A stretch of DNA of 64,000 nt from Bagarius yarrelli. Lineage: Eukaryota > Chordata > Actinopteri > Siluriformes > Sisoridae. Below the pieces are notes generated by a model, which was not told the DNA's origin, made no database searches, and saw only the letters and a program-made list of their open reading frames with translations. Made by a program: the position numbers and the translations under genes. Below, one piece after another: positions 24,231 through 36,281 of this stretch (the stretch's first letter is position 1; each line of letters starts with the position of its first letter). The stretch lies in assembly GCA_005784505.1 (NCBI GenBank), contig VCAZ01000012.1, positions 3,849,011-3,913,010 of the forward strand. The letters run 5' to 3'.

Positions 24231-25470
24231 AAATAAATAATTAAAATAAATAATTGATACAGTTAGCAGCATCAAAAGCTGTTTGATAACTGATTAAGAA
24301 AACAATGACTAATTAAATAAAAGTGCTTTTTACCAGCTCATTAGTGAGACTGAGAAGAATAAATGAAAAGAAGAATGCTCTCTTCTCTTCACATAACCGA
24401 TGTAGGCACTACAAATGATTAAGAATCATGGGTGAAAACATCATAGTTCTCTTAGAAAACAATAATAAGTGTGTAATTAAGAAGTTTTTGTCCTATTAAT
24501 GTTTACAGCGTGCTGTTCATAGATTTGCACTTATGGATAAACATTCTTGACTGTTGTCCAGGCCACACACACAATAAACTCTGTGCTGTAATTATAGTGA
24601 TTTTCTGTTGCTATTAGCATCACACAGCTTTTCATTTGTTAAGTCTGATTGCAGTGCTTTAATCTCACAATGGAGAACAGCTATTACATAAAGCACTAAA
24701 AAATTAAGCCAGAACAAAAACCAAAGCTTTTAAGGCAGCAGGAAAAAAGCTTGGAATTTCCATAATAATAATAAGGTGCTATTAAGTTTCATCTTTGTTC
24801 CAGGATTTTTTTCACCTACTTGAAAACCTCTTAGAAAGTATAATCTTTTCAAATGCACCGAGGATGTTTTTTAATTGTGTAGTGTACAGTACAAATTCAA
24901 AGATACACACACAGAACTCATGTAATCCATCAAAATCACAATCTGTCATCCACTACGCCCCACCTTGTTGGGTCTGGGTACGTTATCTGGGAATCGAGTC
25001 CTTTCTGTTGTACTGTATATGGACGCCAGTATCTCTACAGTTCTAATTAGAGGCAGGAAATATTTATTCACGTTTGATCGGGTGGGCCTTTGCTGCCTCT
25101 CTGGGAACACTTTAAACAAACTATTTCAGCATCCTGTTTAAATTCGCTTTCAGAGAGAGAAAGAGAGAGAGAGGACAAGGCAAGGCAGACTGCTGTGCTC
25201 TTATGTAAGATGAGGTTCTCAGTTCCATGCCTGTGACTCTTACCTTCTGTTTTTTTTGTTGTTTATCCCAACACACCTGACCCAACTCATACACAGTATT
25301 TTGTAAATACAATGTTAGAAAAATGTTTATATATGTTTAAAACTTTGATTACGTAACCAAATATGTTAATAGTTTAACAGCATCAGCAGACGTTAATTAC
25401 AATTAATAATCTGTTGGCTCTCGAGTTAAAGGTCCAATTTTTTTAATGGTAGATATAATATTTTACAACA

Positions 25471-26190
25471 TAAAATACAGAAAAGTTGGGGCCTTTTTAA
25501 AATTTGAATAAAATAAAAATGAGACTGAGAAATTTTACACTTTTATCCACTAAATGAGCACATTTCAAATTTGATGTCTTTTATAGATCTCGAAAATGGG
25601 CAAGGGGTAACAGAGGGCTGAAAAAGCAAAGAATTTTGATACGATTTAGCTGAAAAACATTTACCATCTAATCAAGTTAATTGACATCAGGTCTGTTTTA
25701 TAATTGGCTATAAAAGGGATGTCTTAGAGAGGCAGAATCTCTCAGAATAAAGATCGACAGAGGCGTTCCTCAACACCAGATTGCAAAGGCTTTGCAAATC
25801 TCATCATTTACACTGCATAACATTATCAAAATATTCAGAGAAACTGGAGAAATCACTTAAGCATAAGGGACAAGGCGGAAGACATTTGTTTGATGCCCAT
25901 GATCGTCTGACCCTAAAACGACACTTCATCACTCATCGGCATGATCCTGTGATTGACATTACTAAAATCTGGAATACTTTCAGAAACCACTGTTGGTAAA
26001 CGCAATCCGCCATGGCATCCGCAGATACCAACTAAAGCTCTTTCATGCAAAAAGGAAGATAAATGGGAGCAAATTCTAACACTAAAACTCCAGAAACTCA
26101 TAACCTCAATGCCCAGATGCCCACATTCTTTTAATTTTTATTTTATTCAAATTTCAAAAATGTCCCAACTTTTCCAGAATTCAGAATGTA
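25471..26190 (+). mobile_element. Tc1-like element, centrally deleted copy
   Basis: The left end carries 'aaaagttggggc' and the right end 'tgtcccaacttttccag', an inverted pair. The 5' part encodes the paired-like DNA-binding region (near 25,770-25,920: QIAKALQ... followed by a broken frame). At about 26,058 it jumps to the transposase end ('aaactccagaaactcataac'), skipping the catalytic middle that the copy at 7,938-8,557 retains. The two relics are complementary deletion products of one family. Confidence 0.8.
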
Positions 26191-26325
26191 ATAGAAGATT
26201 GCCATTGAAATATATTATTATCTAATATTTATACATGTTATTTGTTTTTGCTTTAAGGATTGTTTTTGTAGCTCACATTTTTAGGTAATTATCTTATGTC
26301 CTAACTTGATAATGTCTCTTCTCAG

Positions 26326-26480
26326 GATCGTTTGTTCTTTGTGATGGAGTATGTCAACGGAGGGGACCTGATGTTCCAGATCCAGCGATCACGTAAATTC
26401 GACGAAGCCCGCTCTCGTTTTTACGCCTCCGAGGTTACCTCAGCTCTCATGTTTCTCCACCGACATGGGGTCATTTACAG
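26326..26480 (+). CDS. prkce: prkce exon: kinase hinge to catalytic loop
   Basis: Acceptor ttctcag| and donor TACAG|GTAATG. It encodes DRLFFVMEYVNGGDLMFQIQ, the hinge with gatekeeper Met and VNGGDL, then RSRKFDEARSRFYASEVTS and ALMFLHRHGVIYR. The final Arg codon is split and continues as RDLKLDN in the next exon, so the catalytic loop straddles the intron. It is isolated between introns of 9.1 and 10.6 kb and has no damage. Confidence 0.96.
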
Positions 26481-26659
26481 GTAATGTGCCAAATATTCAA
26501 ACATCAATCCCACTGTCTTGTACTTTGCATGGTAGCTGTACAACCATAAAGGTATTTAGAATTAGTAACCACTCGTGTCAACTTTTTAAGCCCAAACAAA
26601 ACCTAATCTAACATTATGAAAATGTTACAGATTAGTATAGGAAAAGCTAAAAGAATGCT

Positions 26660-27008
26660 CATGGTTGCCTCACAGCAAGAAGGCCCGGGTTCGATTCCCA
26701 GGCAGGGGCCTTTCTGTGTGGAGTTTGCATGTTCTCCCTGTGCTTGCTTGGGTTTACTCCGGGTTCACGCCGGGTTCTCTGGTTTCCTTCCACAGTTCAA
26801 AAACATGTATGTTAAGTTGATTGGTGATTTTAAATTGCCCATAGGAGTGAGTGTGAGAGTGTGTGTGGCCCTGTGATGGACTGGCGACCTGTCCAGGGTG
26901 TACCCCTCCTGCCTTTCGCCCTTTTAGAGACGGCTGGGATAGACTCCAGCAGATCCCTGTGACCCCAAATTAGGGAATAAGCGGGTATAGAAGATAAATA
27001 AATGAATG
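26660..27008 (+). mobile_element. complete SINE-type retroposon with target duplication
   Basis: The insertion is bounded by a perfect 10-bp direct repeat AAAGAATGCT (26,650-26,659 and 27,009-27,018). It contains a tRNA-like B box (gggttcgattccc), a core 'ctgtgatggactggcgacct', and a 3' end 'aataagcgggtatagaag' followed by a short (AAATGAATGA) tail. Partial copies lie at 49,848-50,001 (minus), 51,555-51,672 and 60,350-60,545. Confidence 0.88.
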
Positions 27009-29279
27009 AAAGAATGCTTGTAACTGTCCAGTAATTTATTCAACCTAAACTGAATGTTATGTACTCTTACCTATCTAGACTCCACTCAGTTCGAGTCACA
27101 TAAACAGGGGCAAAGATATTATTCAGTAGCCAGTCAGCCTGGTGAAACGCTTGCAATGTTTATATCACATTGTTTACTTGGAGGAGTCCTCTCTGTCGGA
27201 TGATTTATTCTTTTTTGGACTGTTTGTTTATCTACTCGTTTGTGTGTCTTTAAGGAAACAAACATGCTGTGCTTAGGGACATGTGGTTGAAATTCCTTTG
27301 ATAAATGTATTTTTTTTTCTTTTATATTGATGCTGAATTATACTGTGGGTCTCTCTATAGCATGACTGTCATATTTAATACACCTCTTCATGAATAATAT
27401 TTATGAATTATCAGATATATCCTTATTGTTTTTCAATGTTTTTATTTGGTATTGTTCTTAAACAAGGTTTTCCGCACAAAAATAAATGTTTAACTGTACC
27501 TAATTTCCTATTAATGTTACGTAGGGTGTTTAGTGCAAATGTGGCTTTACAAATTCTAATTAAAATCTCATTATATTTAATGTTAATTATTAAACAGCAC
27601 ATTTATAATTAGTCCCTAGACATAACTAAAAGACACATGTCCCATTAACTTAGAATGACCCGACCAACTTTAAGACCTCCCGACAGTCTATTCTCTGCCT
27701 GCTCTTACCCCCTTTTAGGGCCCTAAACAGGAAGAATGCCATTTGGTTTAGAATGTTGTATTGAATTAAGGGCAACGCCTCTCTTAGCCAGTTTTTCTGG
27801 ATGCAGGATTGCAGACAGGAAGCAGTAACGGGGGTCGTTATGAAACTACAATGCTTCAAATAGAGTTGGACCCGCTGCTATTTTCAGTTTTATTTGAAAT
27901 ACTGTTCAAAAACTGTTTATCTTTTTATTGTCTCTCTTTGCTGGCTTATTTGCTTCCCCTAAAAAAAGCAGCAATGCCGATTTACGACTGTTGTATCAAG
28001 TTAACATCAAGCTTGTGCTCTAAGATCAGTAACGTTGTGCAGCAAGGCCTATTATATTCATGTTCTCCAGCCAATAAAGTTGTTTAGCTTATTATGATGC
28101 AAAAGTTTTTTGCACCTTATTTATGCCCATCCTTCTTCACCCCAACTGTTTTTACCCTAATTCGATTAAATGCTCCACTCTCATGCTTATCCAACAGGGC
28201 TCTGATCTACAATTAATATCAGCATCACTATGTCATGTTTTCTATCACTTTCATATGTGTCCATATGTGTTCATATGTGTCTCGATCCTCCTGATCAGCA
28301 CTATTATTATCATTAATATTTACTTCATACTTTATTTAAGTGCTGTTTTAAAAATAAATATTCATATAAAAATCTACGTTTTAATAATCTTACAATATGG
28401 TTGTTTTAAAATCATTAGGTTTATTTTATCAATCTTTAAATAAAGTTTGTGTGATGCTGAACAAACAAAAAAATCTTTTAGATTTGCAAAAGTATTGAAA
28501 GCGCAGATTTGTCCTTATGCAAATCATCTTACCTAAGTGCAACGCTTGTTCCTGACACAGCTCATTTACATAGAAAGCCCCATAAAACTCCATAAATGGT
28601 CAAATGCACAGAGGACTGGAGACATGAAATTCCTATAAACACGATTTTCTCAGACAGTTCTTTTGACTCACATCATTGCCAATGACAATATTATTTAGCA
28701 GATTAAACTCACTCAAAAAGGCTACTATTTAAAGACGAATTTAAGCAAAGGTAGATTTGAGATAAACTAGGTAAACAGATTATATTAAAGGTTTTAAAAT
28801 GGCATTGCTTTTAAACCCCATTACAAAAAAAAAGGTTCTGCACTGTGTTTAAGAGATTAAGCACTCAAATATGAAAAAGTGTTAAAATCAGCTAAAGCAT
28901 TTGTAGCTATGCACAGAGCAGGCACTTCTGTTACTGGACAGAAGCATTTATTTCAAATATTCATTAATTTATAATTGTGTAATGAAGTTGCATCCACTTC
29001 AGGTTTCATATTTTGTGGAAAGCATAGGCCCAAGAAATGTCAATCAATCATGTTAGCTATAGCAATGTTAGCTGTAGTATGGTCAAAGAGCATGCAAAAA
29101 ATTTGGTAACCAAAGGAACAATGATATTATGCAGACAAGCAAAAGATATTATTCAAGAATCATTAGTCAAACAAAGTCATAACCATAAATTCAACCACTG
29201 AACTGATACAGACCTCTTGATAGTAACAGACTGGATGATGATATGTTGTATCAGGTGTATCATTGGGTTTGTTTATGAA

Positions 29280-29700
29280 GCCAATCCCCAGAAGTAAACT
29301 TGGGTTTCCATCAGTATTCAGGCCAGGGCTCCATTTGGTGGAGAGCGGAGGGTGTTCTCAACTGAGTACTTACAGAAGCCCCCATCTAAAAACACCTCCA
29401 GGTTTTCTTTTTCTGGGAAGGCCCTTAGGTCTGTTTGCTGGATGAGTGTGATTGGCCTGTTGGAATTATCACATGAGTGTGGGGCCAAAGATTTCCCATG
29501 ATCTTTCTTCTGGGCTATAGGCTTCCCAGTCCATTAAGTACTGTAGTCTCTTTAACTAGATATGCAGGGGAGCTTTCTATCTTCAGTGGCGGAGTAGAAC
29601 TCCTGGTGTCTAACCCTTAGCTTGGGTAGTATTAGATGTCCAAAAGACAACCCTTTGGCCCAGATGGCACTCTAGGTGACTGCTCTAACTGCTCAAATAA
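29280..29700 (-). repeat. probable LTR-retrotransposon-derived sequence
   Basis: This GC-richer stretch without simple repeats lies just 3' (plus-strand sense) to a minus-strand gypsy polymerase relic. It may be the downstream part of the same element. Only the position supports this; no protein motif was recognised. Confidence 0.3.
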
Positions 29701-29829
29701 AGTGGGCCCTGATGGCTCAATGTAACCTTAAATTAGAAATCTGCAGTTAATAGGCAGCTGCATACAAAACTAGTGCCAGAGAAGGAAAGAGAAATAGGCC
29801 TTAATCAGAGACAGTGTCCTTAGGTATAC

Positions 29830-30360
29830 TGTTAGCGGAAAATGTGATGACTTGTGGCTGTCCAGATTGTAGGCCCTTAACGGGGAACCAGGTGGCAAGA
29901 TTAAGAGAAGCCTGCTCAATAATGTCAGTCATTGTCGTGAAACCTTGAGAGTTGGGCAGGTCAGAAATAAAATCAATGGCAAAATTAAACCATGGGTAGT
30001 GCTACCAGTAGCCTCTTGGGAAGTGATCTTGGACTGTGTGCATATGGTGCAGGACTTAATGAAATGTTGCACATTGAGGGTTGACCTCAAGAAGCCAAAA
30101 AATGTTCTTACCAAGTTAGGTTTTCTGGATGCATAGATGCCCTAAACTGAGGGATAAGTAAATCCACTGCATGATGCGTTGCCTGTGTGAAACAGAAAGT
30201 TCGAAAGTTTGATCACAGAGATGTAAGTGACCGGGAAGTGACACATGGTGAAAAACAGTGCCCAATGTTTGCTTTTTGCTTCCCTGATATACTTTAGGTT
30301 TTTAAGGTTTGTAATTACTTAAAATTGGTGGTTGTCCCCTCCAAACAGTGTCTTCACTTA
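29830..30360 (-). pseudogene. Ty3/gypsy RNase H-integrase relic
   Basis: On the minus strand, 30,345-30,200 gives HWLEG and a decayed RNase H tail. 30,114-29,929 gives the integrase zinc-binding segment FIKSCTICTQSK (H2C2 type), followed by a broken catalytic-core start. Stops interrupt the pieces. A second copy of this part lies at 31,855-32,215 in the same direction. It is a dead Ty3/gypsy copy of the kind common in teleosts. Confidence 0.75.
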
Positions 30361-31689
30361 TCCAGTGCTGCTTTTTTGGTTAGCAATTTCTTGTTGCCTA
30401 TGTTGTAGTTTTGCTCTGTGTTTGTTACTTTGCAGCATTGCCATAATATTTACCTTGACCAGCTATTTCAGCCTCATCAGTCTATTTAAGCTTTAAGGGC
30501 TTTAAAGGAGGCTTGGGAGGGGCCAGTGATGCTTTAGCCCTAAATGAACCTTTTATAGTGGTTTAACTGGTTTAAAGTGATTTACCCTCAGTGACTGTTA
30601 TAGTAGCCAAGGACTGTGGTGATTATAGTAATAAAAACACATTTGTCAGCTTTGACATACAGGTAATTATCTTGAATCATGAATATGTACTGCCAATATA
30701 TATCATTAAAATGTTATTCTTGAATTTGCTTATTGGACGACATCCATGTGGCTGGAGGGACACACCTGATGACCTTAATACCTTTTGTTCACAGAGGGTC
30801 ATTGATGTAGTGTTTGTATGACCACTAACTGAACATGAGGCAGGATGTGATGCAACCAGTATGAATGGCTTTTTGTGCCTTATAATTAAGCACACACACA
30901 CACACAGATCAAAACCCACACAAACACACTTTCCTTCCCACCCACCCTAAACAATCTTACCTACACACACACTAGCTTAAACATTATTGATTACCTTCTG
31001 AGGTAATAATTGTGACCAAAATAGCCTTTCCAAGCCAACCTTAGCGCAATGCATTCTTGGAGTTTAAGCACATTGTGACTTCTTCCTTTTTGAAAGCAGA
31101 AGGTTAGATTTTGTCATGCAAACTGATGAATCAACTTGAAATGCTGCATAAGGAGAGCGCATCAATAAGGAAGCATGTTTGAGCATCATTTCAATTAAAG
31201 GCTGTGATGTTTTTGACAGACTTGCAGTAGCCTTGGCAAAAGTCTATTTAGAGTATTTTAAGCAAGTAAAAAAAAAGGGGAAAAAAGGGTAGCTAAGGCC
31301 ACAGACACACGTATCGTTTTGATCCCGCATCCTTCTCTATCCAGTAAATCATCTTTCTTGATATTGTAACAAGCAAGACTTTTTCTTGGCAGTACATCAT
31401 GCACACACCTCCCATTCAGTTTACAGTGTTTTGACACAGTTGCAAAATTGTGCACTGTTGTTGTTGTTACGTTATGACTTAACAACGGTAGTAAAAAACA
31501 CAGATAATATATTTTTTATTTTTTATAGAATCATTTTCTTGCTATGTTTCTTACAGGTTTAATATTAACTGCTTTAGTTGGTGGCATGTAAACCTACTTG
31601 AAATATGACCATATCGTCATGTTGTGATTGTCATCCGTACATAATAAGTCAGCAATAAGTCAGCAACTACAAAGTGGTAGTGGAGTGGT

Positions 31690-31862
31690 AACCAAGTGGT
31701 AATGCAGTGGTTAAGGTCTTGCACCACTAATTGGAAGATCTTGGTTCGATTCCCATCACCACCAGGCTGTCACTGCTGGGCCCCTGAGCAAGGCACTTTA
31801 CCCGCAATTGCTCAGTTGTATATAAGAAATAAATGTAAGTCTGTATGTAAAATGTAAAATGT
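31690..31862 (+). repeat. tRNA-type SINE
   Basis: The head 'cagtggttaaggtc', the B box 'ggttcgattcccatcacc' and the core 'tgctgggcccctgagcaagg' are all clear. The 3' end 'aaatgtaagtctgtatg' is shortened. It is a good reference copy for the family in this window. Confidence 0.85.
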
Positions 31863-32215
31863 ATGTGATGACTTGTGGCTGCCTAGTCGGGAGGCCCTTA
31901 AGGGGGAACCAGGTGGCAAGATTTAGAAAACCTGCTATTTAATGTCAGTCATTGTGGTGAAACCTTGAGCGTTCAGGTCAGAAATAAAATCGATGGCGAA
32001 AGGAAAGGATGGGTAGCGCTACGAGTAGCCTCTTGAGGAGTTGCTTGGTAATGTTGGACTGTGTGCATATGGTACAGGTAAATTTTTGCACATTGATGGT
32101 TGACCCCAAGAAGCCAATAAATGTTCCTCACCAAAACATTCTCTGGATGCATAGATACCCACTGGATGCATAGATACCCACTGCATGATGCATTGCCTGA
32201 GTAAACCAGGAAATT
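31855..32215 (-). pseudogene. second Ty3/gypsy integrase relic
   Basis: It shares long stretches with 29,845-30,170 ('gtgatgacttgtggctg', 'ggaaccaggtggcaagatt', 'ggatgcatagat'). The minus-strand frame includes MHPEN and decayed zinc-finger residues. A 20-bp block ending in 'tagataccca' is tandemly duplicated at about 32,142-32,180. No long ORF remains. Confidence 0.65.
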
Positions 32216-32261
32216 AGTGCTTATTAGGCAGGCTGTTTGGCTGTAGTTGGCCATTAAAAAC

Positions 32262-32849
32262 AATTGAGCATTATGGGAATAAAAGTAGCATCCCTGAAAG
32301 GCTTAGGCTTAGCATTCACAAGCAAGGATGGCACAACTTTGTAAACAACTGTGAAAGCAAATAGCCCAACAGTTTAGAGACAACGTTCCTTAACGTACAA
32401 TTCCAAGGAATTTAGGTGTTCTCTTATACATGTATATAGTCCATAATATCATCAGAAATTTTTGAGAATTCGGAGACATCTCTTCACGTAAGCGGTAAGG
32501 CTGAAAACCAACAGTGAATGGTCAAGAATGGGAAAGAATTTTATCTACACGGCTTCAACAATTAGTGTCCTCATTGTCCAAATACTTATTGAGTGTTGTT
32601 AAAGGAAAAGGTGATGTAACAGTGGTGAAAATACCCCTGTCCCAGCTCTTTTAGAATGTGTTGCAAGAATCAAATTTAAAATTTGTAAATTTATCTCAAG
32701 ATACCAAAAATTTTTTTCACATTGAGCACCGCATATCTTTCTGGTGTTTTTAACTGAATATTGGTCAACAAAGATTTGCGGGTGATTGATTTCTCTTTTT
32801 ATTTACTTTTTACACAATGGTTTAATTTCATTGGAATTTGGGTTTGCTA
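32262..32849 (+). mobile_element. Tc1-like element, internally deleted (MITE-like)
   Basis: The leader 'cacaagcaaggatgg' and the DNA-binding part ('ccataatatcatcagaaat', 'cgtaagcggtaaggc') jump at about 32,520 directly to the transposase end ('caagaatgggaaagaatt', 'ttattgagtgttgttaaag'). The long 3' TIR runs to about 32,849 ('tttcattggaatttgggttt'). The catalytic region is deleted. This is a different subfamily from the copies at 7,938 and 25,471. Confidence 0.8.
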
Positions 32850-33954
32850 ATTATTTGTATAAAAGAACAACTCACTGATGCATAATACACAAAAGTCATG
32901 TGGTAGGGTGAAATAAATGGACTGCAAAAAACAGAGAAGATCAAAACAGGAATCTAAACTGAATCTAAGCTGAAGATCTAACATTTTCTGTGTGATCTTC
33001 AGTGAGTCACTAGGAGTGTGACAGGAGATTTTACGAAATCTTCTAAGTTGTCATTAGACTCTCTACTGAACTAATGTGATAAATCACAATCTCTGCTCAT
33101 GACACAACGTTTCAGCATTTGTTGAATATATGAGGGGAAAAAGTAGCATTATATCAGTTAAGGTCGGTGCTGTCTTGAAAAAGGCAAAAGATTAAGTTGT
33201 GTTAAAGGATACAGTTGAATAATTAATATGACAAACAGGAAATGATGTCACACCCGCGCTCTCTCACTTTCAAACACAGTTTAAGTATTTATTTACTTCT
33301 GTCTTATAATTGTTTTAATTTATTGTGCCTTTGTGTATTATTTCCTTCTTTTATATAGCCCACACTTGTAAAAGACAGAAGGTTTGTGGGTGGTGTACTT
33401 TTGATCACACTTTTAATCAGAACAATTAATATAAGCTGTTTTCATGTAATGATGGAATTGTTGACAACACAACAGGAAGTGATTGGAGTGGAGATTGAAA
33501 AGACAATCTAAGCTTTATTAAGGACAGATGCAGGAGCTATGTTTTAGGGCACAGCCCCAATTGCAATAAAACTTGAAGTTGGATGAAGCTTTGTTTTATG
33601 TTTTTATACTGTATCCATGTTCATTCATCATTGCTTTCTGGTTGCCTGTTTGCACGTTGTGTTTTTTAATACTTAGATTCATGTCCTTGTAATCTCGGGT
33701 ATTATTCACGCACATCTAGATAATTTTTCATTTTTTAATGGAGATGGAGCTGTGAGCAATACACACCTTCACTCTCTTACTCGCTCACGCACATCAAACA
33801 ATTACCTTTATCTAGTAGATTTCGTTTGTGAAAACACCTTTGACAAAATTGCATTCTCTGATGTTGACATTCTTCTAGCAATGAACCATCAAGCCTCAAC
33901 CCGACTAGTTTTCTATTTTTTTTATCTCCAATTCCCCAGATCTGTCTTGGCCTT

Positions 33955-33957
<3 letters not shown>

Positions 33958-34000
<43 letters not shown>

Positions 34001-34020
34001 GCTCTCTGTCTCGCTCTCTT
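33958..34020. repeat. (TC)n microsatellite
   Basis: A long CT-dinucleotide run, slightly degenerate at its 3' end with interspersed G. The apparent 161-codon open frame across it is a low-complexity artefact. Confidence 0.9.
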
Positions 34021-34204
34021 TCTGTCCCTTTCTATCTCACACAGGCACACACAAACACAAACACACTGTTCCTTGTTACATGCCATTCCATCATTTCCAT
34101 CATTCTTTTTACTAGAAACTCATTTTGACCTTTTTGAAAGACACTCACTGCCTTATTTATTGAGGCACACTATTGTACACACTATTCTCTTGTATCAACA
34201 CACT

Positions 34205-34285
34205 ATTCTCTTATTTGATTCTGTAAAGCTGCTTTGACACAATCTCCATTGTTAAAAGCGCTATAAAATTAAAGATGAGAGTTGA
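34205..34285 (+). repeat. LINE-type 3' tail (plus strand)
   Basis: 'aaagctgctttgacacaatc' followed by 'aaaagcgctataaaattaaa' is the reverse complement of the repeat end at 14,636-14,700. Only the tail is present. Confidence 0.6.
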
Positions 34286-34479
34286 CTTGAGAGTGATTAA
34301 CTTGTTGAGTGATACTTGCAAAAAATGTAGAACTTTCTTAATTGCTGGGTAAAAAACTTTAGTTACCTGTTTATGGCCTCCGTTATTATTATGACTACAT
34401 CCATGTATTGTATAGAGTCATTAAAAATAGAGTGAAATTTTTTTAAGCCTCTCTTGAAATTTTGATTGATTTTCTCTAT

Positions 34480-35505
34480 AGGGTTCAGGTCAGGTAAATT
34501 TGTGGCTAATCAAGCACAGTAACACCATGATCATCAACCACGCTTTTGGTACCTTTGGCAGTGTGGACAGGTCCTGCTGGAAAATAAAATCAGCATCTCT
34601 ATAAAGCTTGTCAGCAGAAGAAAGTTTAAGTGCTTTAAAATTTCCTGGTATGGACTGTGGACTTCAGAACACACAGAGGAACCAACACCAAATCACTGAC
34701 TGTGGAATTTTACACTGTACTTCAAGCAACATGAATTGTGTGCCTCTCCACTCTTTATTCTCCAGGATTCTGGGACCTCGATTTCCAAATGAATGCAAAA
34801 TTTACTTTTATCTGAAAAGAGGACTTTGGACTGTTAAGTAACAGTCCAATTCTTTTTCTCCACAGCCCAGGTATCACGCTTCTGACGTTGTATCTGGTTC
34901 AGGCGTGGCTTGACACTAGCAATGCGACATTTGTAGCCTGTGTCTAGGATTCGTCTGTGCGTAGTGGCTCTTGATGTGCTGACTTAAAATTCCATACAAA
35001 TTCTTGAATGGATTTTGCCTGACAATCCTCTGTGGTTATCCCTCTTGCAGGCACAACTTTTCCTACCACACTTTTCCTTTAACTCAACTTTATATGAATA
35101 CGCTTGGATACAGCACTCTGTGAACAACCAGCTTCTTTAGTCAATGACTGTCTTCTGGACATTTGTCAACTCAGCAGTCTTCTCCATGATTGTGTAGCCT
35201 ACTGACCCAGACTGAGAGACCATTTAAAGGCTCAGGAAACCTTTGCAGGTGTTTTGAGGTAATTAGCTGATTAGGGTATGATGCCATGATTTTCCAATAT
35301 TGAACTTTTTCACAATATTTTAATTTTCTGAGACACAAAATTTTGGGTTTTCATTATCTGTAAGCCTTAATCATCAAAATTTCAAGAAATATTTCACTCT
35401 ATGTGTAATTAATCTATATAATACATGGGTTTTACTTTCTAAAATGAGTAACAAAAAAAATTTCACCCTTTTTGTGATATTTGAATTTTTTGAGTTGCAC
35501 CTGTG
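34480..35505 (-). mobile_element. Tc1-like transposon relic
   Basis: The minus strand contains decayed transposase and leader blocks of a common fish Tc1-like element: 'aatgcaaaatttacttttatc', 'ggacattt...' near 35,155 and the leader 'ctttgcaggtgttttgaggt' near 35,240. The terminal region ends near 'ttgagttgcacctgtg' at about 35,495. Stops and gaps break every frame. The 77-codon plus-strand frame at 34,608 is a shadow. Confidence 0.7.
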
Positions 35506-35579
35506 TCTTTGAATTGTTTACTTTTGATGTAAATGTAGCTATTTTTAATTACATGACAGACTAAAATTTTATTTTAGTC

Positions 35580-35905
35580 AATTTTAGAGGCATTGGCGAA
35601 GAGACAAGAAGAAGAGTTGGAGGTAGTAGAGTTTTTGGGAGTAATGAGGTTGGACAGAATTAGGAACAAGGACATCAGAGTGACAACTAATGTTGGATGT
35701 TTCGGAGACAAAGTCGGAGAGGACAGATTCAGACAGTTTGGTCATGTGCAGAGGAGGAATAGTGGAAATATTGGGTGGAGGATGTTGAACAGACAGAAGG
35801 CAAAGAGGAAGACCAAAGGGGAGATATATGTTAGGAATATCTTAGCCAAGTTAGTGGGCGTGAGTGAAGAGGATGCAGATTATAGGGCTTCAGTTCTCTT
35901 CTGAC
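35580..35905 (+). pseudogene. LINE reverse transcriptase, C-terminal fragment
   Basis: A 103-codon open frame reads LGVMRLDRIRNKDIRV, later FGHVQRRNSGNI and NILAKLVGVSEEDADYRA. This matches the C-terminal tail of fish non-LTR polyproteins (pattern GHV-RR ... VREDL...G-EEEA-DR). It lacks the polymerase core. It may be the end of a 5'-truncated insertion, and the LINE relic at 36,282 is a different family on the other strand. Confidence 0.7.
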
Positions 35906-36281
35906 CCATACTGCAGCAAAGTTTCTGTGGTCTTGTCCGGTTGGCCGTCTAGAAGACAAGATCGGTGGTGTATTGGTGGTGTTCCTGGGTCAGGTTAACC
36001 TGAATATTACAGCCTAACAAAGGATTTGAGTAATGAAAATGTGTGTATTATGTGTGGACCAGGTTAAAGAGATGGGTCTTTAATCTAGTTTTAAACCGAC
36101 CGAGTGTCTCTGCCTTTTTCCAAAATTAATTTCAAAGTTTGAGCCTTATTCTAGGTATTATCAGGTTGGCAGAGTTTTGAGAGCGCAGCTGACGTGGAGA
36201 ACTATAACAGGCTAAGAGCTCACTCAGGTACTGAGGTGCTAAACTAGGGCTTTTTAAGTAATTAACAAGATTTTAGTTTAC

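Larger units (their letters stand above)
17249..26325 (+). other. prkce: prkce intron, 9.1 kb
   Basis: No coding exon was recognised. The intron carries a minus-strand SINE (17,372-17,530), a possible small TIR element (19,256-19,765), a plus-strand SINE tail (22,738-22,875), a minus-strand Tc1-like relic (23,830-24,230), a second Tc1-like relic (25,471-26,190) and simple repeats such as a GAAGG run near 20,775. The remaining stretches (about 17,540-19,250, 19,770-22,700, 22,880-23,800 and 24,240-25,460) show only short random open frames. Confidence 0.7.

Noticed and set aside
26660..27008. Functional tRNA gene at the B-box-like sequences
   Set aside because: The B box is present in many SINE copies, but no cloverleaf with a matching acceptor stem could be drawn.
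33752..34237. 161-codon open frame
   Set aside because: Its length comes from a (TC)n run encoding Ser-Leu repeats; no motif, and the flanks are dispersed repeats.
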